Part shown: one piece after another, positions 44,437 to 56,137 of the stretch | Position numbering within the stretch: the first letter of the stretch is position 1 | Layout: each line of letters starts with the position of its first letter | DNA from: Liopterus haemorrhoidalis | Taxonomy: Eukaryota > Arthropoda > Insecta > Coleoptera > Dytiscidae | DNA: 64,000 nucleotides | Assembly: GCA_963971575.1 (NCBI GenBank) | Contig: OZ020620.1 | Span: 39,532,924 to 39,596,923, forward strand | Direction of reading: 5' to 3' | Translations under genes and position numbers: made by a program | Notes under the pieces: model-generated | What the model saw: the letters and a program-made list of their open reading frames with translations, nothing else | The model's database searches: none | Told to the model about the DNA's origin: nothing

Positions 44437-44712
44437 TAATCTGTATATTACCAATTTTCACATACGGTACAGAAAATTGGATACTGAATAACCAAAAATT
44501 AAAAACTTCCTAGTCATCAAGTCGGAAACTTTGGAACGAATTCAATCGCAACTCCTTCAAGCACAAGGGATCCTTCTACGGACAACTAGTACCAACTTTA
44601 CATCCAAAACCCTGGTTCAAGAATGCAGACAACATGTCATATATAAGAACAATCTGTCGCCTAAGGTTCAATCACACATGCATCTTCATAACACCTTCAT
44701 TGAACAGGACTA
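44437..44712 (+). pseudogene. decayed LINE fragment
   Basis: A short plus-strand stretch reads ICILPIFTYGTENWILNNQK before a stop, like the LP.LTYG.ETW.L segment of RTE or jockey proteins. The next 200 bp have open frames in two phases but no clear match. Confidence 0.4.
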
Positions 44713-44842
44713 AAACCTTTAACATCATGCGACTACACAGTCGATGCCACGTCCTTGTTGATTTTTGGCGAAGTATAAGAGAAAAAAGGAAAAACTAAAA
44801 ATAATTAAAAAATTTACTATTAAAATATTATTCCACTACTAC

Positions 44843-45205
44843 CTAATAATTGGTCCAATCTCCATTATTATCAATTATTGCTTGGCATCTTTTCGGTACA
44901 CTTTCTATCAGCTTTTCGGCATACTTTGGCAGTGATCTCCATATCTGCCGTATTTGACGAGTTAGCTGATCCAAATTTTGAAGGTTTATTGTTCGAAGCT
45001 TATATTTCATGCAAAAACTAGATTCATCAGAGAAAACCACATCACTTCGATCGCGGTCTAAATTTTCCCTGGCCCAAGCGAGTCGTTTTTCGACATGTTT
45101 CACAGATAACAATGGTTTTTGTTTGGTGCTCCTGAATTTAATTCCGTTTTCAATTAAACGACTTCTCAGGGTCATTAGACTATACTTAATGTTCTTTTTT
45201 AACAA
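44843..45205 (-). pseudogene. Tc1-like transposase, internally deleted
   Basis: The 120-codon frame joins two separated parts of a Tc1 transposase. Residues 1-66: KYSLMTLRSRLIENGI..., VKHVEKRLAWARENLD and VVFSDESSF with the first catalytic Asp. After KYKLRTI it continues with LDQLTRQIRQIWRSLP, ESVPKRCQAIIDNNG and a stop, the C-terminal end. The second and third catalytic residues are deleted in frame. No terminal repeats could be placed. Confidence 0.8.
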
Positions 45206-45466
45206 AATTACTTGATATTTAAGTAAAGATAACAGGATTATTAAAAATCACTTTATCTTGTTATTTAGTAGTCACTTTTTTTAATCCACGATTAAGTAAA
45301 TCGTTAACATTTTTATTAATATTATAACGTTTCATCTAATATTTCACAAAGTTTACTGACTTGTGCACTTTGCTGCACTTGAAAAGGACATTTTTGGCCC
45401 TTTTGGGTGGATATAATATAAAATATTATATTATTATATACTAAACCATTTTTATCAGGCGCATTA

Positions 45467-46654
45467 AGGTGCGTACTGACTTGAGCATTTGTACGCGCAC
45501 GGATTTTCGTGCGCGCAAGAATTTTCGTGCGGGTAAAAAAATTTGCACACACAACTTTCTAATTTGTGCGCGTAAAATCTCGCTCCGCGTATTTCAGTTA
45601 TATCCACGCACATATTTATTTAAAGTAAGTAGTGTCAACGATGGCGGAAAGTAATGTTGTTGACTTAACAAGTGCAGCGTACATAGGTCGCATTAAGCAG
45701 ACTCATCTTAACGTTGAATTTGACTAAATGCACATTTTTTGGCAGCGTTGTCGAACGGCGTATATGAAAACTACAATATTTGAACAATGACAGATTGTAA
45801 TGACAGTAAATTTTGAATTGAAGCTTTTACAGTAATTTTGTCTTTATATACGTCTCCTCAATATCTAAGTAAACTGACTTAGCACTCAATTCCATAAATT
45901 TATACTTGCTTTGTGCTTGATTCTTTGTTACTACAGATATAACTGTCAAAATGTCCACCGGTGAGCAACTCTTCGTTAATGAAATACGGTTAATAAAATG
46001 GCGACCGGTGAGTAAGTACTGTAACTCACCGGTGGATCAACGTATGCATACAGGAAAACAATTACCAACCGGTAACTCACTGGTGAGTCTACTGAATGTG
46101 GCCATAGTATACTTAGTAAAAAAAAAGAAAAAAAAAAACAAACGGTGGTGGATGACACAACTATATAGAAGCAGGGAAATATACAATAGTTCAAGTTTGC
46201 TAACAGAACTGCAAATGCAAGAGGTTAGTGGACAATTTCAAAATTTTGTTCTAATGTCAGCGGCAGATTTTGAACTACTCGTTAAAAAAGTTGGTCACAA
46301 AATTGGGAGAAAGACAAGATTTATAAGGGATGTCCCCGCGAAAAAAACGATTAACCATAACCCTACGTTTTCAACTGGGGATTCGTTTACCAGCATGCAA
46401 TACCGTTTTACTCCATTCCATGTTGAATATTTACTGGTGTTTACTTAAATTTGCGCGCACAATTATATGACTGAATAAACCCGTACACACTGAGCGTACA
46501 ACTTCTTTGATCTTATCGGTGGGACCGACAAGCTACGGATAGCATTCGTGGCAGGATTACTGTACGCGCACACAAATTTTACCTCGTACTCACCTGAGCA
46601 TTTGAACCTGCACATAATCCGTGCGCGTACAAATGCTCAAGTCAGTACGCACCT
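45467..46654 (+). mobile_element. PIF/Harbinger element, 39-bp perfect terminal repeats
   Basis: AGGTGCGTACTGACTTGAGC and its inverse extend as a perfect repeat for 39 bp at both ends. The 3-bp duplication TTA lies at 45464-45466 and 46655-46657, the normal PIF/Harbinger target. A partial third copy of the terminal motif (CTCACCTGAGCATTTG) lies at 46588-46604. Inner ACCGGTGAG/CTCACCGGT motifs occur at 45957-46085. Contains only an N-terminal transposase fragment. Confidence 0.93.
46140..46448 (+). pseudogene. PIF/Harbinger transposase N-terminal fragment
   Basis: From about residue 64 of the frame at 45951-46448 the protein reads KRWWMTQLYRSREIYNSSSL, then LTELQM, SGQFQNFVLMSAADFELLV and FSTGDSFTSMQYRF. 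This is the start of the Harbinger nuclease (RRWWV.P....R...G....L...L......F..F.RMS...F..LL...., then RFLATGDSF..L...F). All catalytic blocks downstream are missing and the frame ends soon after. The first 60 residues lie in inverted-repeat DNA and are probably not genuine. Confidence 0.78.
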
Positions 46655-46789
46655 TTAGATCTTGATGTTCTTATCATGTTTGAACCTGTTTATTATTTGT
46701 GCACATGCCTGACCCTGAGTTATAAGCAAGTATGTCTTATTATACAGACTGTAAACCACCTCTTTTTTAATTGCTCGATGAACCAGCTT

Positions 46790-46930
46790 CAACAGAGACA
46801 AAGGAATGGCCTATAGGTGGACAAGAAACACAAGGGAGTAGCTACCACTAAATCGCAAAAGACGTAGAGGAAGCCAAAGGCTAATAATAAAGTAACTTGA
46901 GCAACAGGAATCTGGCAAAATCGGCAGAGC
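46790..46930 (+). pseudogene. trace of LINE C-terminus
   Basis: Reading across frames gives YRWTRNTRE and RKRRRGSQRL, which resembles the RW...V......RKRRRGRP tail of RTE-type LINEs. Very short. Confidence 0.35.
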
Positions 46931-48120
46931 TAATTATTTATTTGCGAACCGTTGTGTTTCTAACTTAATACTAATAATTCTATATTAATACTTTTGTCAA
47001 AAAAGGCGAATGTATTTTATTTACATCATTTAATTGAACGCTTTTTTATTACACATATTCAGAATATAAAAATTCCGAATATTATGTACACTCAATTTAA
47101 CTTTTGTTTTTGCTGAATGTTTTTTCTTATACATCATAAAGAATTCTCGCAGAAAATGAGAACAATGTTTATCCGTCATTTATTTACAAAAAAGCGGTCG
47201 TAATATGAACATAGTAAACGTGTTTGCAGGCAATATAGAGAATAGAAGAAATAGAACAAAGCACACGGGAAATATGCTGCCGATGTCCACAGCGTACGTG
47301 ATTTGGACGTTAATGTTCACAGTTTTGGAATATGGATAGGCCAGGAAATGTAAAAAACTGCAATTTATTTATTTTTTTCAAACTGCAATTTATTTTTTGC
47401 AGCTGTGAATAATATTATTATGAGCCAACGTGGAGTCATTTTTGTAATAGCAGAAAAAAGTAATTTTCACTGTTACATTTTTTGAAGAAAATTAATTAAT
47501 GTTATGAGAACTGTTCTCATAACTTGACGAGTTCAGGAGGAGAATGAAAAGGCTGCATAGTCAAGTAAAAATCAAAGATAACGACAGATCATGTAGCTCT
47601 TAAAATTTTAATACTGGCGAAAATATTCTTTAAATACGCGAATTAATCCATACTTATCGACGATTTCATGTTAGAGATGTTGAAAGAGAAGTTGGAATAT
47701 CATACGGGTCTTGTCAAAACATTTTGACCATTATCGACAGCAACGTCAACGCATAAACTCATATTTTCCCCAAGGTGGATTAAGTATGCATGAGGTCCAT
47801 GATTTTGATGTATTTAAATATGAAAATATAATTCAAGTCACGTTCTATCTTTCTCAAAATTTAATATTTACTGAACTGTGTTCGTAGAAAACATTATGTA
47901 TACAACTTGTCCCCATAAACTCATTTGCATCCGTTGGTCCCCAAGGTAGCCCTCAATAGACGACGTTTATGCTTATGGAAAGCGTAAAAAAAAATTAAAC
48001 ACTTATGAGACTATTTTTATTTTATTTTTTACAGTTTTTAACAATCACCGTAAACTTATTATGAAATATTTTATATGTTTCATTTTGTAATATGTAACTA
48101 ACAGGAAATGCTCATTTTTG
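46931..48120. other. unassigned AT-rich DNA with a 23-bp palindrome
   Basis: No gene seen. GTTATGAGAAC, T, GTTCTCATAAC at 47501-47523 is a perfect palindrome with a one-base centre. Confidence 0.4.
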
Positions 48121-49140
48121 GGGTTTTGTAGGTATGACCAAAAAACCCTTATACCGTCATTTTGTTGTCTGTCTGTCTGTCTGTTCGGTCAAAATTGTAG
48201 CCAAACGGCTAAACCTAGAGAGTTGAAATTTGGCATGCTTATGCAACTCTTTGACCCGCACATAGGAAAAATACTAAAACAACTAAAAAACATATCCTAC
48301 TAAAAATATAAACAAATATCTACTAACCGAATTTTTTGAAAGTTCTAAGCAGGGTATCAAATGAAAAGTGGTACGTGAACAAAATTGTAGCCAAACGGCT
48401 AAACCTAGAGAGTTGAAATTTGGCATGCTTATATAACTCTTTGACCCGCACATAGGAAAAATACTAGAACAACTAAAAAACATATCCTACTAAAAATATA
48501 AACAAATATCTACTAACTGAATTTTTTGAAAGCAATATTTCTAAGCAAGGTATCAAATGAAAAGTGGTACGTACCCTTAGTACGTGGATTAACGATCAAA
48601 ATTTTATTTTTGCAAAATAAATTATTTTGAAGCGATAATTGCCAAAATGTTTGTACCACACCCTGTAGCCCAGATGGTTTAAAATAAAAATCTGAAAAAA
48701 TTCTAAGTAATGTACATTTGTGTGAACTGGAATAGCACAACAGGAATTTTTGATCAGATTATGTTTTCGCAAAATGACGCATTTTTTGTGTTTTTTGCTT
48801 GACCATGTAAAATGCCATTAACATGCATGCTTTGATAGTGTAATGGTTAACATGCTTGCGTTCTAATTGGCAAACTAAGGTTCGATCCGGTCTCGAGATA
48901 ATTTTATTTTCTCTGTTTTTTTTTTGCATTTTTATTTTGTTTAAATTATTTTTTCAAAATTCTAGTTATATATGGGCAAATGTTGCATTCAATTTTTAAA
49001 AACGTAAATTTAATAATCAGTAGAAATTGTTGAAATTGAATACACGAAATCAGAGGGGCGGAGTTATGACTTAAAACAACCTATGGAAGCCATAGGCGCA
49101 ATTTTCAAAATCTTAATGAACCTTGCTATATAAAAAAAAT
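48121..49140 (+). repeat. repeat family Q, copy E
   Basis: Starts GGGTTTTGTAGGTATGACC and runs to CTTGCTATATAAAAAA, where it breaks off before the terminal hairpin. Contains a direct duplication of about 190 bp (48190-48379 and 48380-48570) beginning CAAAATTGTAGCC. Confidence 0.8.
48832..48897 (+). other. tRNA-like module in family Q copy E
   Basis: TAGTGTAATGG (A box) and AAGGTTCGATCC (B box with one base missing). Same position within the repeat as 28002-28075. Confidence 0.6.
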
Positions 49141-49249
49141 CAGCTGTGGCCACCACAGGACCGGCCGCCATCACAAAGTATTTGTATAAAATACATTCTA
49201 GCAGCAGAGTAGAAATAACTTGGCCTAATATTTTCGAACAGAGATATTA

Positions 49250-49575
49250 TTTATCATGACCATGGAAGCGTTACATATAAGTATGAAAAAATAGATACTT
49301 AGAAAACCGTCTCAAATAAAAATTATTAGTTATTGCATTTATAGCAACTTTTGTTAAATATTTTTTTTCGAAATATTTTTCTGTTATATATTCGCAAAAA
49401 TCTTAAAATCGACACGAGTAAACTCCCATTTCTAGTCAACAGATATTTACCAAAAGTTGATCAACTCGTGCCAATGATGTCAAAAGCTTAAATATGCAGT
49501 TTCATAAAAATCCTTTTAGCCGAATTTGCTCTGCACGTGTACACAGATAGACAGACGGACGGAAATTTTTTTTTA
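49250..49575 (-). repeat. dispersed repeat family P, copy 2 (partial)
   Basis: Inverse of 17860-18200: GTCTCAAATAAAAATTATTAG, ATTCGCAAAAATC, GACACGAGTAAACTCCC. The microsatellite side is degenerate (GACAGACGGACGG). Confidence 0.75.
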
Positions 49576-49579
49576 GAAC

Positions 49580-50297
49580 ATCACTTGTATTATATAGTGT
49601 TTAGGGGAACCCAATTATAAAATCTTGACCAGGGCCCGAAAAAAGCTAGTTACGGCCCTGAGTAGGTTTTTTCACAATCGTATAAAAATAACTATTTTCA
49701 AGGTATTTAGTAATTCAATATTTTTTAATTTTTTTAATAAAATTAGACAAAACCGATACAGCTTCAAACTTAATTAAAAAACTACAAATCTTTTAATTAT
49801 AAATTTATCCCAGTTTCTATTCATAACTTAATATTTTCCACTTCATAAAATTTCTAATAAGTCCAGATTAACACAGTTGACTATGTACCAAAGGCGATAC
49901 CTTCTAAGAAGCCACAGTAGTGAATTCTCTGTATAGACTGTATAGGTATCAGACGGAGCAGTGTATTTTCTGGACGATTTGAGAAGTTTCAGATCAACCA
50001 GCCATGTAACATAACATGGTATTAGTTGCAGGACCCTACATATTACGTTACGGGGATAAAGTGACCTTAAAGTATGATTTACAGACTTTATCAGATTATT
50101 ACAGAAAATATTTTATACGGATTAGTTTTGAAGGAAAGGGTTTCAGTAAGAGATATGTTTTTAGAGAAGTTATGATGAAAAGTTATGATGTGTTCATATT
50201 AATAATATATTTAATTGATCTATTATTATCATTATTATTATTACCCTGATTAGAACAGAAGCCAGTGGCTTGTTATGCTCAATGATACAATACATAT
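49580..50297. other. unassigned AT-rich DNA
   Basis: A 77-codon plus-strand frame at 50016-50249 is not recognised. Nothing else seen. Confidence 0.35.
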
Positions 50298-52790
50298 TTT
50301 ATTTTTATTTTATTTTATTTTATTTTACAGTTTTTTAGGAAAGCCAACAGTAGACCCTATAACTGGCTTCCACGAATTATTGTAATTGTGTTACATATCT
50401 TACAATTTTTTTTACATATTTGTACACATTAATTTAGATTAATAACAATAATATTAAAAAAAAAAAGAAAAAATAAACTACAATACGTATGTTTCTTAGA
50501 AATTAAATATTGGATTTTATTTTGTTTTTAAATTGTTGCAAGGGTAAGCTAAATAAGTCTAAATGTAGAAAATTATTATTATAAGTTGACATAAGTCTAT
50601 TAATAGGTGAGTTTTTGTAAGAGTTAGTGTGACATTTTGGTAATTTAAAAAGTGCGCTTGATCTGGTAGATTTAACGGGAGCTAAAAAGTTGATATTTGA
50701 AATAAATTTTTGGGAATCGATTAAATTATTAACTATTTTAAAAAGAAATATCATATCGGTCTGGTATCTTCTGTTTTGTAAAGATTCGTAATTAAGTAAT
50801 TGCAAGGTATTTAAGTAAGTAGAGTAGCCAATATTTAATTTGTAACAAACTGTAGACATGAATTTTTTTTGAACAGATTCTATTAAATTAATATTTTTAT
50901 CATACATTGGATTCCAAATGACTGAACAATATTCTAATTGAGATCTAACTATGGAATTAAATAACAATGTTAAAGTTCCCTTCGTGTGAAAGGGCTTAGT
51001 AGATCTAATTACAAAACCTAAGAGTTTATAAGCCTTTTTTCTTATGTTGTCAATATGATCATTAAACAATAGCTTAGAATCGAAAAGTATGCCTAAATCT
51101 CTGACTGTTGTCTTGGTTATTAAATTTATACCATTTAAACCATAGTTAAATTTCAATATATTTCTATTACGTGTGAAGTTGACCACACAACATTTATCAA
51201 TATTTAAGCTCATATCATTTTCTAAGCACCATTTATGAAGTCTTAATAGATCTTCTTGCATTTTATAACAATCTGTTGTCGTTTCAATAACTCTATAGAA
51301 CTTCAAATCGTTAGCAAATAATAAATTGAAGGAAAATTCAAAACATTTATAAATTGAGTTTATATATAATATAAACAAAATAGGCCCCAAGTGCGAACCC
51401 TGAGGTACTCCCGATTTAACTGAAATTCTACGAGATATGAAACCATTACATACCACAAACTGTGACCTATTTCTAATGTAACTATCAAGCCATCGTAATA
51501 GGGAACCATGTATGCCGTAACTTGTTAATTTTAATGTAAGTAAAAAGTGATTTATTCTATCAAACGCCTTGCTAAAATCGGTATAAATTACATCAACTTG
51601 TTTCTTGTTGTCTAATGCATTGCTCACAAATTCAGTGAAAGGTATTAAATTGGTAAGTACTGATCTGCCACTGTAGAAACCATTTTGTTGTGGAATAATT
51701 ATTTGATTTAAAATAAATTTGAGATTATCGACTATAAGGGATTCGAAAATTTTAGCAAAAACTGGTAATATAGATATGGGTCTATAATTAGTGACGTTAT
51801 TTTTTACACCGGATTTAAATATTGGTGTAATGAATGATATCTTCCATATATCAGGAAAGATTCCATTCTCCAAAGATTTTTTAAATAAAATATGAAGCGG
51901 GTAAGCTAAATAATATGCACAATTCTTAACAAATATGGGATGAATTTTGTCAGGTCCACAACCCTTTTTTATGTCAATTTGAATTAGTTTATTGAGAATT
52001 TCGTTTTCACTTATTTTTATTGAACTTAAGTTGATATCATTATCGTTAGGCAAAGCGTCTAATGAATGCGGTTGTACATTAAAGTCCACATACATAGATT
52101 CGAAATAATCGGCAAAGAGATTGCATATATCATCCCCTTCTAGACTCTCATTATTGCCATAGTGCATAACATTAGGTATATTATTATTAGTTTTTAAAGT
52201 TTTTGTGTAATTCCAAAAATGTTTTACATTAGATTTAATTTTTGTTTCAATAAAATTTATATGTTGCTTAAGATCTATATTTGCTTTAATTTTAACTCTC
52301 TGACGTAATATAGCAAATGAGTTGTAATCATCCAAATTATTATAACGCTTCCATTTTTTATGAAATTTATTTTTTTCTTTCAACATTTTTATTAGTGAAC
52401 TAGAAAACCATTTTGGATATTTAATATTAGGTTGAGAATATAATAGAGTACAGCAATTAATTAAATTATACAAAATTTTATAAAAAAGATCAGTGCTCTC
52501 ATTGACGTCCAGTTCATTTAGTGCTTCGTCCCATCTGACAGCAGACAGTTTATATATAAGTGATTCATAATCACACTTTCTGAAATTGTAAGACTTTTTA
52601 TTCATTTGAGATAATTTCTTATAATGGTTCAGCGAAAAATTAATTTCAAGAACTGGATGATACAAGTCTACTTTGCTAAGCGGAAATTGATATAAATTAA
52701 TATTCAAGTTAAACATACATAAATATTCAAACAAATCACAATTAAAAATGTTACTATACAGAATATACACAGGTAAACAAAAGAGGTAAC
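50298..52790 (-). mobile_element. jockey-like LINE, 5'-truncated
   Basis: The 3' end is at the left, with an AAAAT-type tail (TTTTA units at 50299-50328 on this strand). The 3' untranslated region is about 200 bp. The open reading frame covers the reverse transcriptase and C-terminus; the endonuclease is missing except its last residues. The right edge abuts a CR1-like LINE 3' end. Confidence 0.85.
50503..52770 (-). CDS. LINE reverse transcriptase, 755 codons, active site altered
   Basis: A long uninterrupted frame encodes the reverse transcriptase of a jockey-superfamily non-LTR element, which copies its RNA at a nicked target. Residues near 35-50 (YHPVLEINF) are the end of the apurinic-type endonuclease. 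The polymerase follows: KKGCGPDKIHPIFVKN, NYRPISILPVFAKIFE, QQNGFYSGRSVLTNL, VIYTDFSKAFDRIN (motif A Asp), SGVPQGSHLGPILFILYIN, then LLFANDLKFYR where FADD is expected. GAC to AAC changes the first catalytic Asp of that motif to Asn, which should abolish polymerisation. The C-terminus continues with RDLGILFDS and RSQLEYCSVIWNP. The start Met is only the first after truncation. Confidence 0.9.
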   Translation of the reverse strand: MYILYSNIFNCDLFEYLCMFNLNINLYQFPLSKVDLYHPVLEINFSLNHYKKLSQMNKKSYNFRKCDYESLIYKLSAVRWDEALNELDVNESTDLFYKILYNLINCCTLLYSQPNIKYPKWFSSSLIKMLKEKNKFHKKWKRYNNLDDYNSFAILRQRVKIKANIDLKQHINFIETKIKSNVKHFWNYTKTLKTNNNIPNVMHYGNNESLEGDDICNLFADYFESMYVDFNVQPHSLDALPNDNDINLSSIKISENEILNKLIQIDIKKGCGPDKIHPIFVKNCAYYLAYPLHILFKKSLENGIFPDIWKISFITPIFKSGVKNNVTNYRPISILPVFAKIFESLIVDNLKFILNQIIIPQQNGFYSGRSVLTNLIPFTEFVSNALDNKKQVDVIYTDFSKAFDRINHFLLTLKLTSYGIHGSLLRWLDSYIRNRSQFVVCNGFISRRISVKSGVPQGSHLGPILFILYINSIYKCFEFSFNLLFANDLKFYRVIETTTDCYKMQEDLLRLHKWCLENDMSLNIDKCCVVNFTRNRNILKFNYGLNGINLITKTTVRDLGILFDSKLLFNDHIDNIRKKAYKLLGFVIRSTKPFHTKGTLTLLFNSIVRSQLEYCSVIWNPMYDKNINLIESVQKKFMSTVCYKLNIGYSTYLNTLQLLNYESLQNRRYQTDMIFLFKIVNNLIDSQKFISNINFLAPVKSTRSSALFKLPKCHTNSYKNSPINRLMSTYNNNFLHLDLFSLPLQQFKNKIKSNI

Positions 52791-52814
52791 ATCAATATAC
52801 ATATACAGCAATTA

Positions 52815-54735
52815 TTATAATTTTTTAGGAAAACAGGAAGGCAATTTTGCTTTTAAAACAGTTGATAAGTGGGCCGAGACTGCTTCATCCGGGAGAGAAT
52901 TCCAGATGTCGAATATACGGTTGGACAGGAAGTTGTCACCTTGTTGAGTGCGGTATTTTTCATGCTTCAACTTTAAGTGGTGACCACGAAGACGTTGATT
53001 AGCATTGAGATTTAATAACGGGGACATATCTGTGGAAAATTTTCCTGATGTTGTTCGATACATCTGGAGCAGGTCACCACGGGTTCTTCGATCTGCCAAT
53101 AGTGGGAGGTAGAGTTTTTTTAGACGAACATTATATGGCAGGTGCCTTAAACTTCTCGGGAGTTTGATAGCTCGTCTCTAAACTCCTTCTAACAACTGGA
53201 TGTGGCGTTGTAAATAAGGCGACCAGACAACAAATGCAAATTCAAGGAGTGGGTGGATATAGAACAGGTACATTTTGCGAAATAGTGTAGGAGTAAGGTG
53301 TGGGAAAGATTTACCGACCAGGTAGAGAACTTTATTTGCCTTTTTGACTACTTGGAGAATGTGAGTGGACCAGTAGAGATTCTGGGTTATAGTGACTCAA
53401 ATCAACTGTGACTTAAATCAACTATAGACTCCATGCGTTGGATAACATTGCCCAGTATGTGGTACTGATGTCGTGGGTTATTCTTTCCTAAGTGTATCAC
53501 TTGGCATTTAGATATGTTGAGGGGAAGAAGCAGGGATGGGGAGTCGGAGTCGGAGTCGGGAGTCGGGAGTCGAGGAGTCGAAGCTTTTTGGAGGAGTCGG
53601 AGTCGGAGTCGGGAGTCGGAAAAAGTTATCGACTCCCGACTCTTTGATTACATATTTATCAAGGATGAGAACAATCCGAAAACGAAAGTAAAATACCATA
53701 CTACCAGAATTTTTTAAAGTACGGAAACAGGAACGACATTTTTTCTCTGTTCATGAACGAAAATGAAATTAAAAATATTCAATTCCGGTTTCCTTCACGC
53801 TTTCCAGTTAAAAATTTAATTAATTTTTAGTCATATCTAATTTTTCTTTTTCTGTATACTTTGTTTATTATGTTAAAACGAAACTAAACTGGATTTTTAT
53901 TTTCTCAAGTTGTAACGGGCTTTGTGATTATTTTATGTTTCATGTTGGCAGCTAAAATTTATATGTCAAAAGAAAAAAGTGACATGTTATGAAAAATAAA
54001 GTATAGTCTGTTATAGATTTTCGGTTAGTTCCGCCTAATCGTTTGGAACAGACTAACCGAAAATCAGACTAACCGAAAATCTAGTTCCGCCTAAACCAAA
54101 GGAACAGACTTTATATAAAAACAAAACAATTTTTTTTAAAACTAATATATTTGAAAATTTGTATTAAAAACGACTCAATAGTCAAGATGAAATGAAAATG
54201 ACATTTTATAAAAACAGCTCACCCAAACCCAAGATATTTAATGTAAGTATAGTCTGTTTCTTTGGTTTAAGCGGAATTAGATATCGAAATCTATTAACTT
54301 TTAAGGATTGAATGAAGCTTTGTATCATTTTGTTTAACAAAAGCCCACTTTGATAGTTAAAAAGTGAACTCGTGATAAATTAAGAAAATAAAAATTCCAT
54401 TTAGTTCCGCTTAAACATTTATAAGGAGTCGGGAGTCGGAGTCGGAGTCGGAGTCGATTTTCGAAAATACCGACTCCGGAGTCGAGAGTCGGGAGTCGAT
54501 AATTTTTCTGTCGACTCCCCATCCCTGGGAAGAAGCCATATTGTGCACCATGTAGTGATACTATCGAGATCTTGTTGCAGATTTGTCCAGTTGGTTGCTT
54601 TACCATAGATTTTTAAATCGTCAGCAAATATCTGGTGTTCGGTCAGAAGGTCAGTTATTAGGTCCACAATAAATATCAAAAATAAAATTGGTCCTAAAAC
54701 ACTACCCTGTGGAACACCCCTTGTGACGGGGTAAT
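52815..54735 (-). pseudogene. CR1-like LINE reverse transcriptase, split by hAT element
   Basis: Right part (54528-54735): GVPQGSVLGPILFLIFI and HQIFADDLKIYGKAT (intact FADD). The frame then meets a hAT element and resumes at 53522 with LNISKCQVIHLGKNNP, decayed thumb sequence, and ends in the open frame 52815-53099 (TRGDLLQMYR, RGHHLKLKHEKYRT, FLSNRIFDIWNSLPDEAVSA), a CR1-type C-terminus. 5' truncated near 54735. Confidence 0.8.
53531..54527. mobile_element. hAT element with GGAGTC hexamer arrays
   Basis: Starts CAGGGATGGGGAGTCGG and ends with its inverse; exact 8-bp duplication GGAAGAAG at 53523-53530 and 54528-54535. Both subterminal regions (53540-53640 and 54420-54520) are built of repeated GGAGTC/GGGAGTC units. 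The middle has an inverted repeat, GATTTTCGGTTAGT with its complement (54016-54065). No transposase. Confidence 0.92.
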
Positions 54736-54914
54736 TTCCGGAACTCTATTAATTCAATTTCTTTTTTTTGTTTTCAGATAGACAATCAAGTATTTAGCGC
54801 AATAAAGATCTAAGTTCTAGATCTAGATCCAGGAAACCGGAGGCTTCAAAACTAGGAAACTAGCTAGAAAAGGAGCGACTTCTTCGTTTTGTTGATACCA
54901 TTATTTTAGACGTT
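54736..54914. other. spacer
   Basis: Between two opposed LINE fragments; nothing recognised. Confidence 0.35.
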
Positions 54915-55740
54915 TGGCATTAGCGTTTTGGGTCCAGTATTATTTTTAATCTTTATTAATGATCTTCCAGCAAACATAGATGCTTAGGAAATTATTTTAT
55001 TTGCCGATGACACCACCATTTTAAATGCATCAAATTCAGTTAATGATGCTTTAAAATTAGCGAATGACACACTTGTTCGTGCCGAAAAAAAGCAATAGGC
55101 TTAAATTGAATCGAACCAAAACACAACAGATGGTACTTCATAATCGTCATGATTATAATACCAACACCGATACGATTAAGTTTCTCGGGATGATAATCGA
55201 TAGTAAATTGGAATGGAAGCAGCGCTGTCAAGACACCGTTAGTATAATGCATAAATCAATTTTTGCTATGCGAAAATTGGTCGTTTTGGTGCCGTTTGAT
55301 GTTGCCCGAATTGCTTACTTCTCTTTAATAAACTGCCACCTTTCCTACAGTATTTTATTATGGGGCGCCAGTCCAAGTGCCATTGGGGTTTGGAGTCCAA
55401 GTACAAAAAAGAGTCTTGCGTGTTTTATGTAAGGTCCCTTTACGTGAATCTTGTAGGCCTCTCTTTAAACAGAATAAAATTTTAACTACACCTTGTTTGT
55501 ACATATTTAACTGTTTATGTCAAGCAAAACATTACTAAATTTTGTACTGTCTCAGATGGAAAATATCGAGCAACTAGATATGACCAAAATTAAGACTGAA
55601 AGTGGGAAAGAATTCACCTCATTACTGGGGACCTAAATTTTATAATAAGCTCCGAAAGCAAACGATAATTCTTAATATTCGTAATTTTAAGTAGAGTATC
55701 AAATCGATGTTGCTTGAAAATCCATATTATTGAATGAATT
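54915..55740 (+). pseudogene. LINE reverse transcriptase fragment (plus strand)
   Basis: Begins in GPVLFLIFINDLP, continues to ILFADDTTILNAS (catalytic motif intact), then in another frame KLNRTKTQQMVLHNR, TIKFLGMIIDSKLEW and HLSYSILLWGAS. These are motif 4, motif 5 and thumb of an I/jockey-type LINE. A stop (PANIDA*) and several frameshifts break it; the 3' part up to 55740 is more decayed. The polymerase N-terminal half is missing. Confidence 0.8.
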
Positions 55741-56137
55741 TCTGGATATAACATAACTAAATTGCTAATGTTCCTGAACTTTATATGTATCTTTTTGTCA
55801 TGTAAATGTAAATTTTTTTAAATGTAATTTTCATTAATTATTTATTGTAACACCTAGACATATTCCATAAATGTAATTTTCATTTCACGGAAATAAATAC
55901 ATTATAATTATTGTTATTAATAGTACTAGGCTAAAATTAAGCATTAAGGGGGGGGGGGGGTAGGGTCTGATCACATTTTAAGCATATTTTTGTGATTTTT
56001 TTTCAAATCTATGGTTAAATTTATTCATTTTCAAACTAAGTACATATATAAAGTATGTTTTGATGAAGATACAAAAAAATTTTGAAGGTAAAATATGGCG
56101 AAATGAGCCAGCTGTGGCAAATCTTCTCAGACTCCGG
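55741..56137. other. unassigned, includes a G homopolymer
   Basis: A run of about 12-13 G at 55949-55961. The sequence up to about 55910 is probably the LINE 3' untranslated region. Confidence 0.4.

Noticed and set aside
47501..47523. Palindrome GTTATGAGAAC-T-GTTCTCATAAC as a hormone-receptor site
   Set aside because: The half-site does not match the ecdysone receptor element and there is no gene nearby. Kept only as a palindrome.
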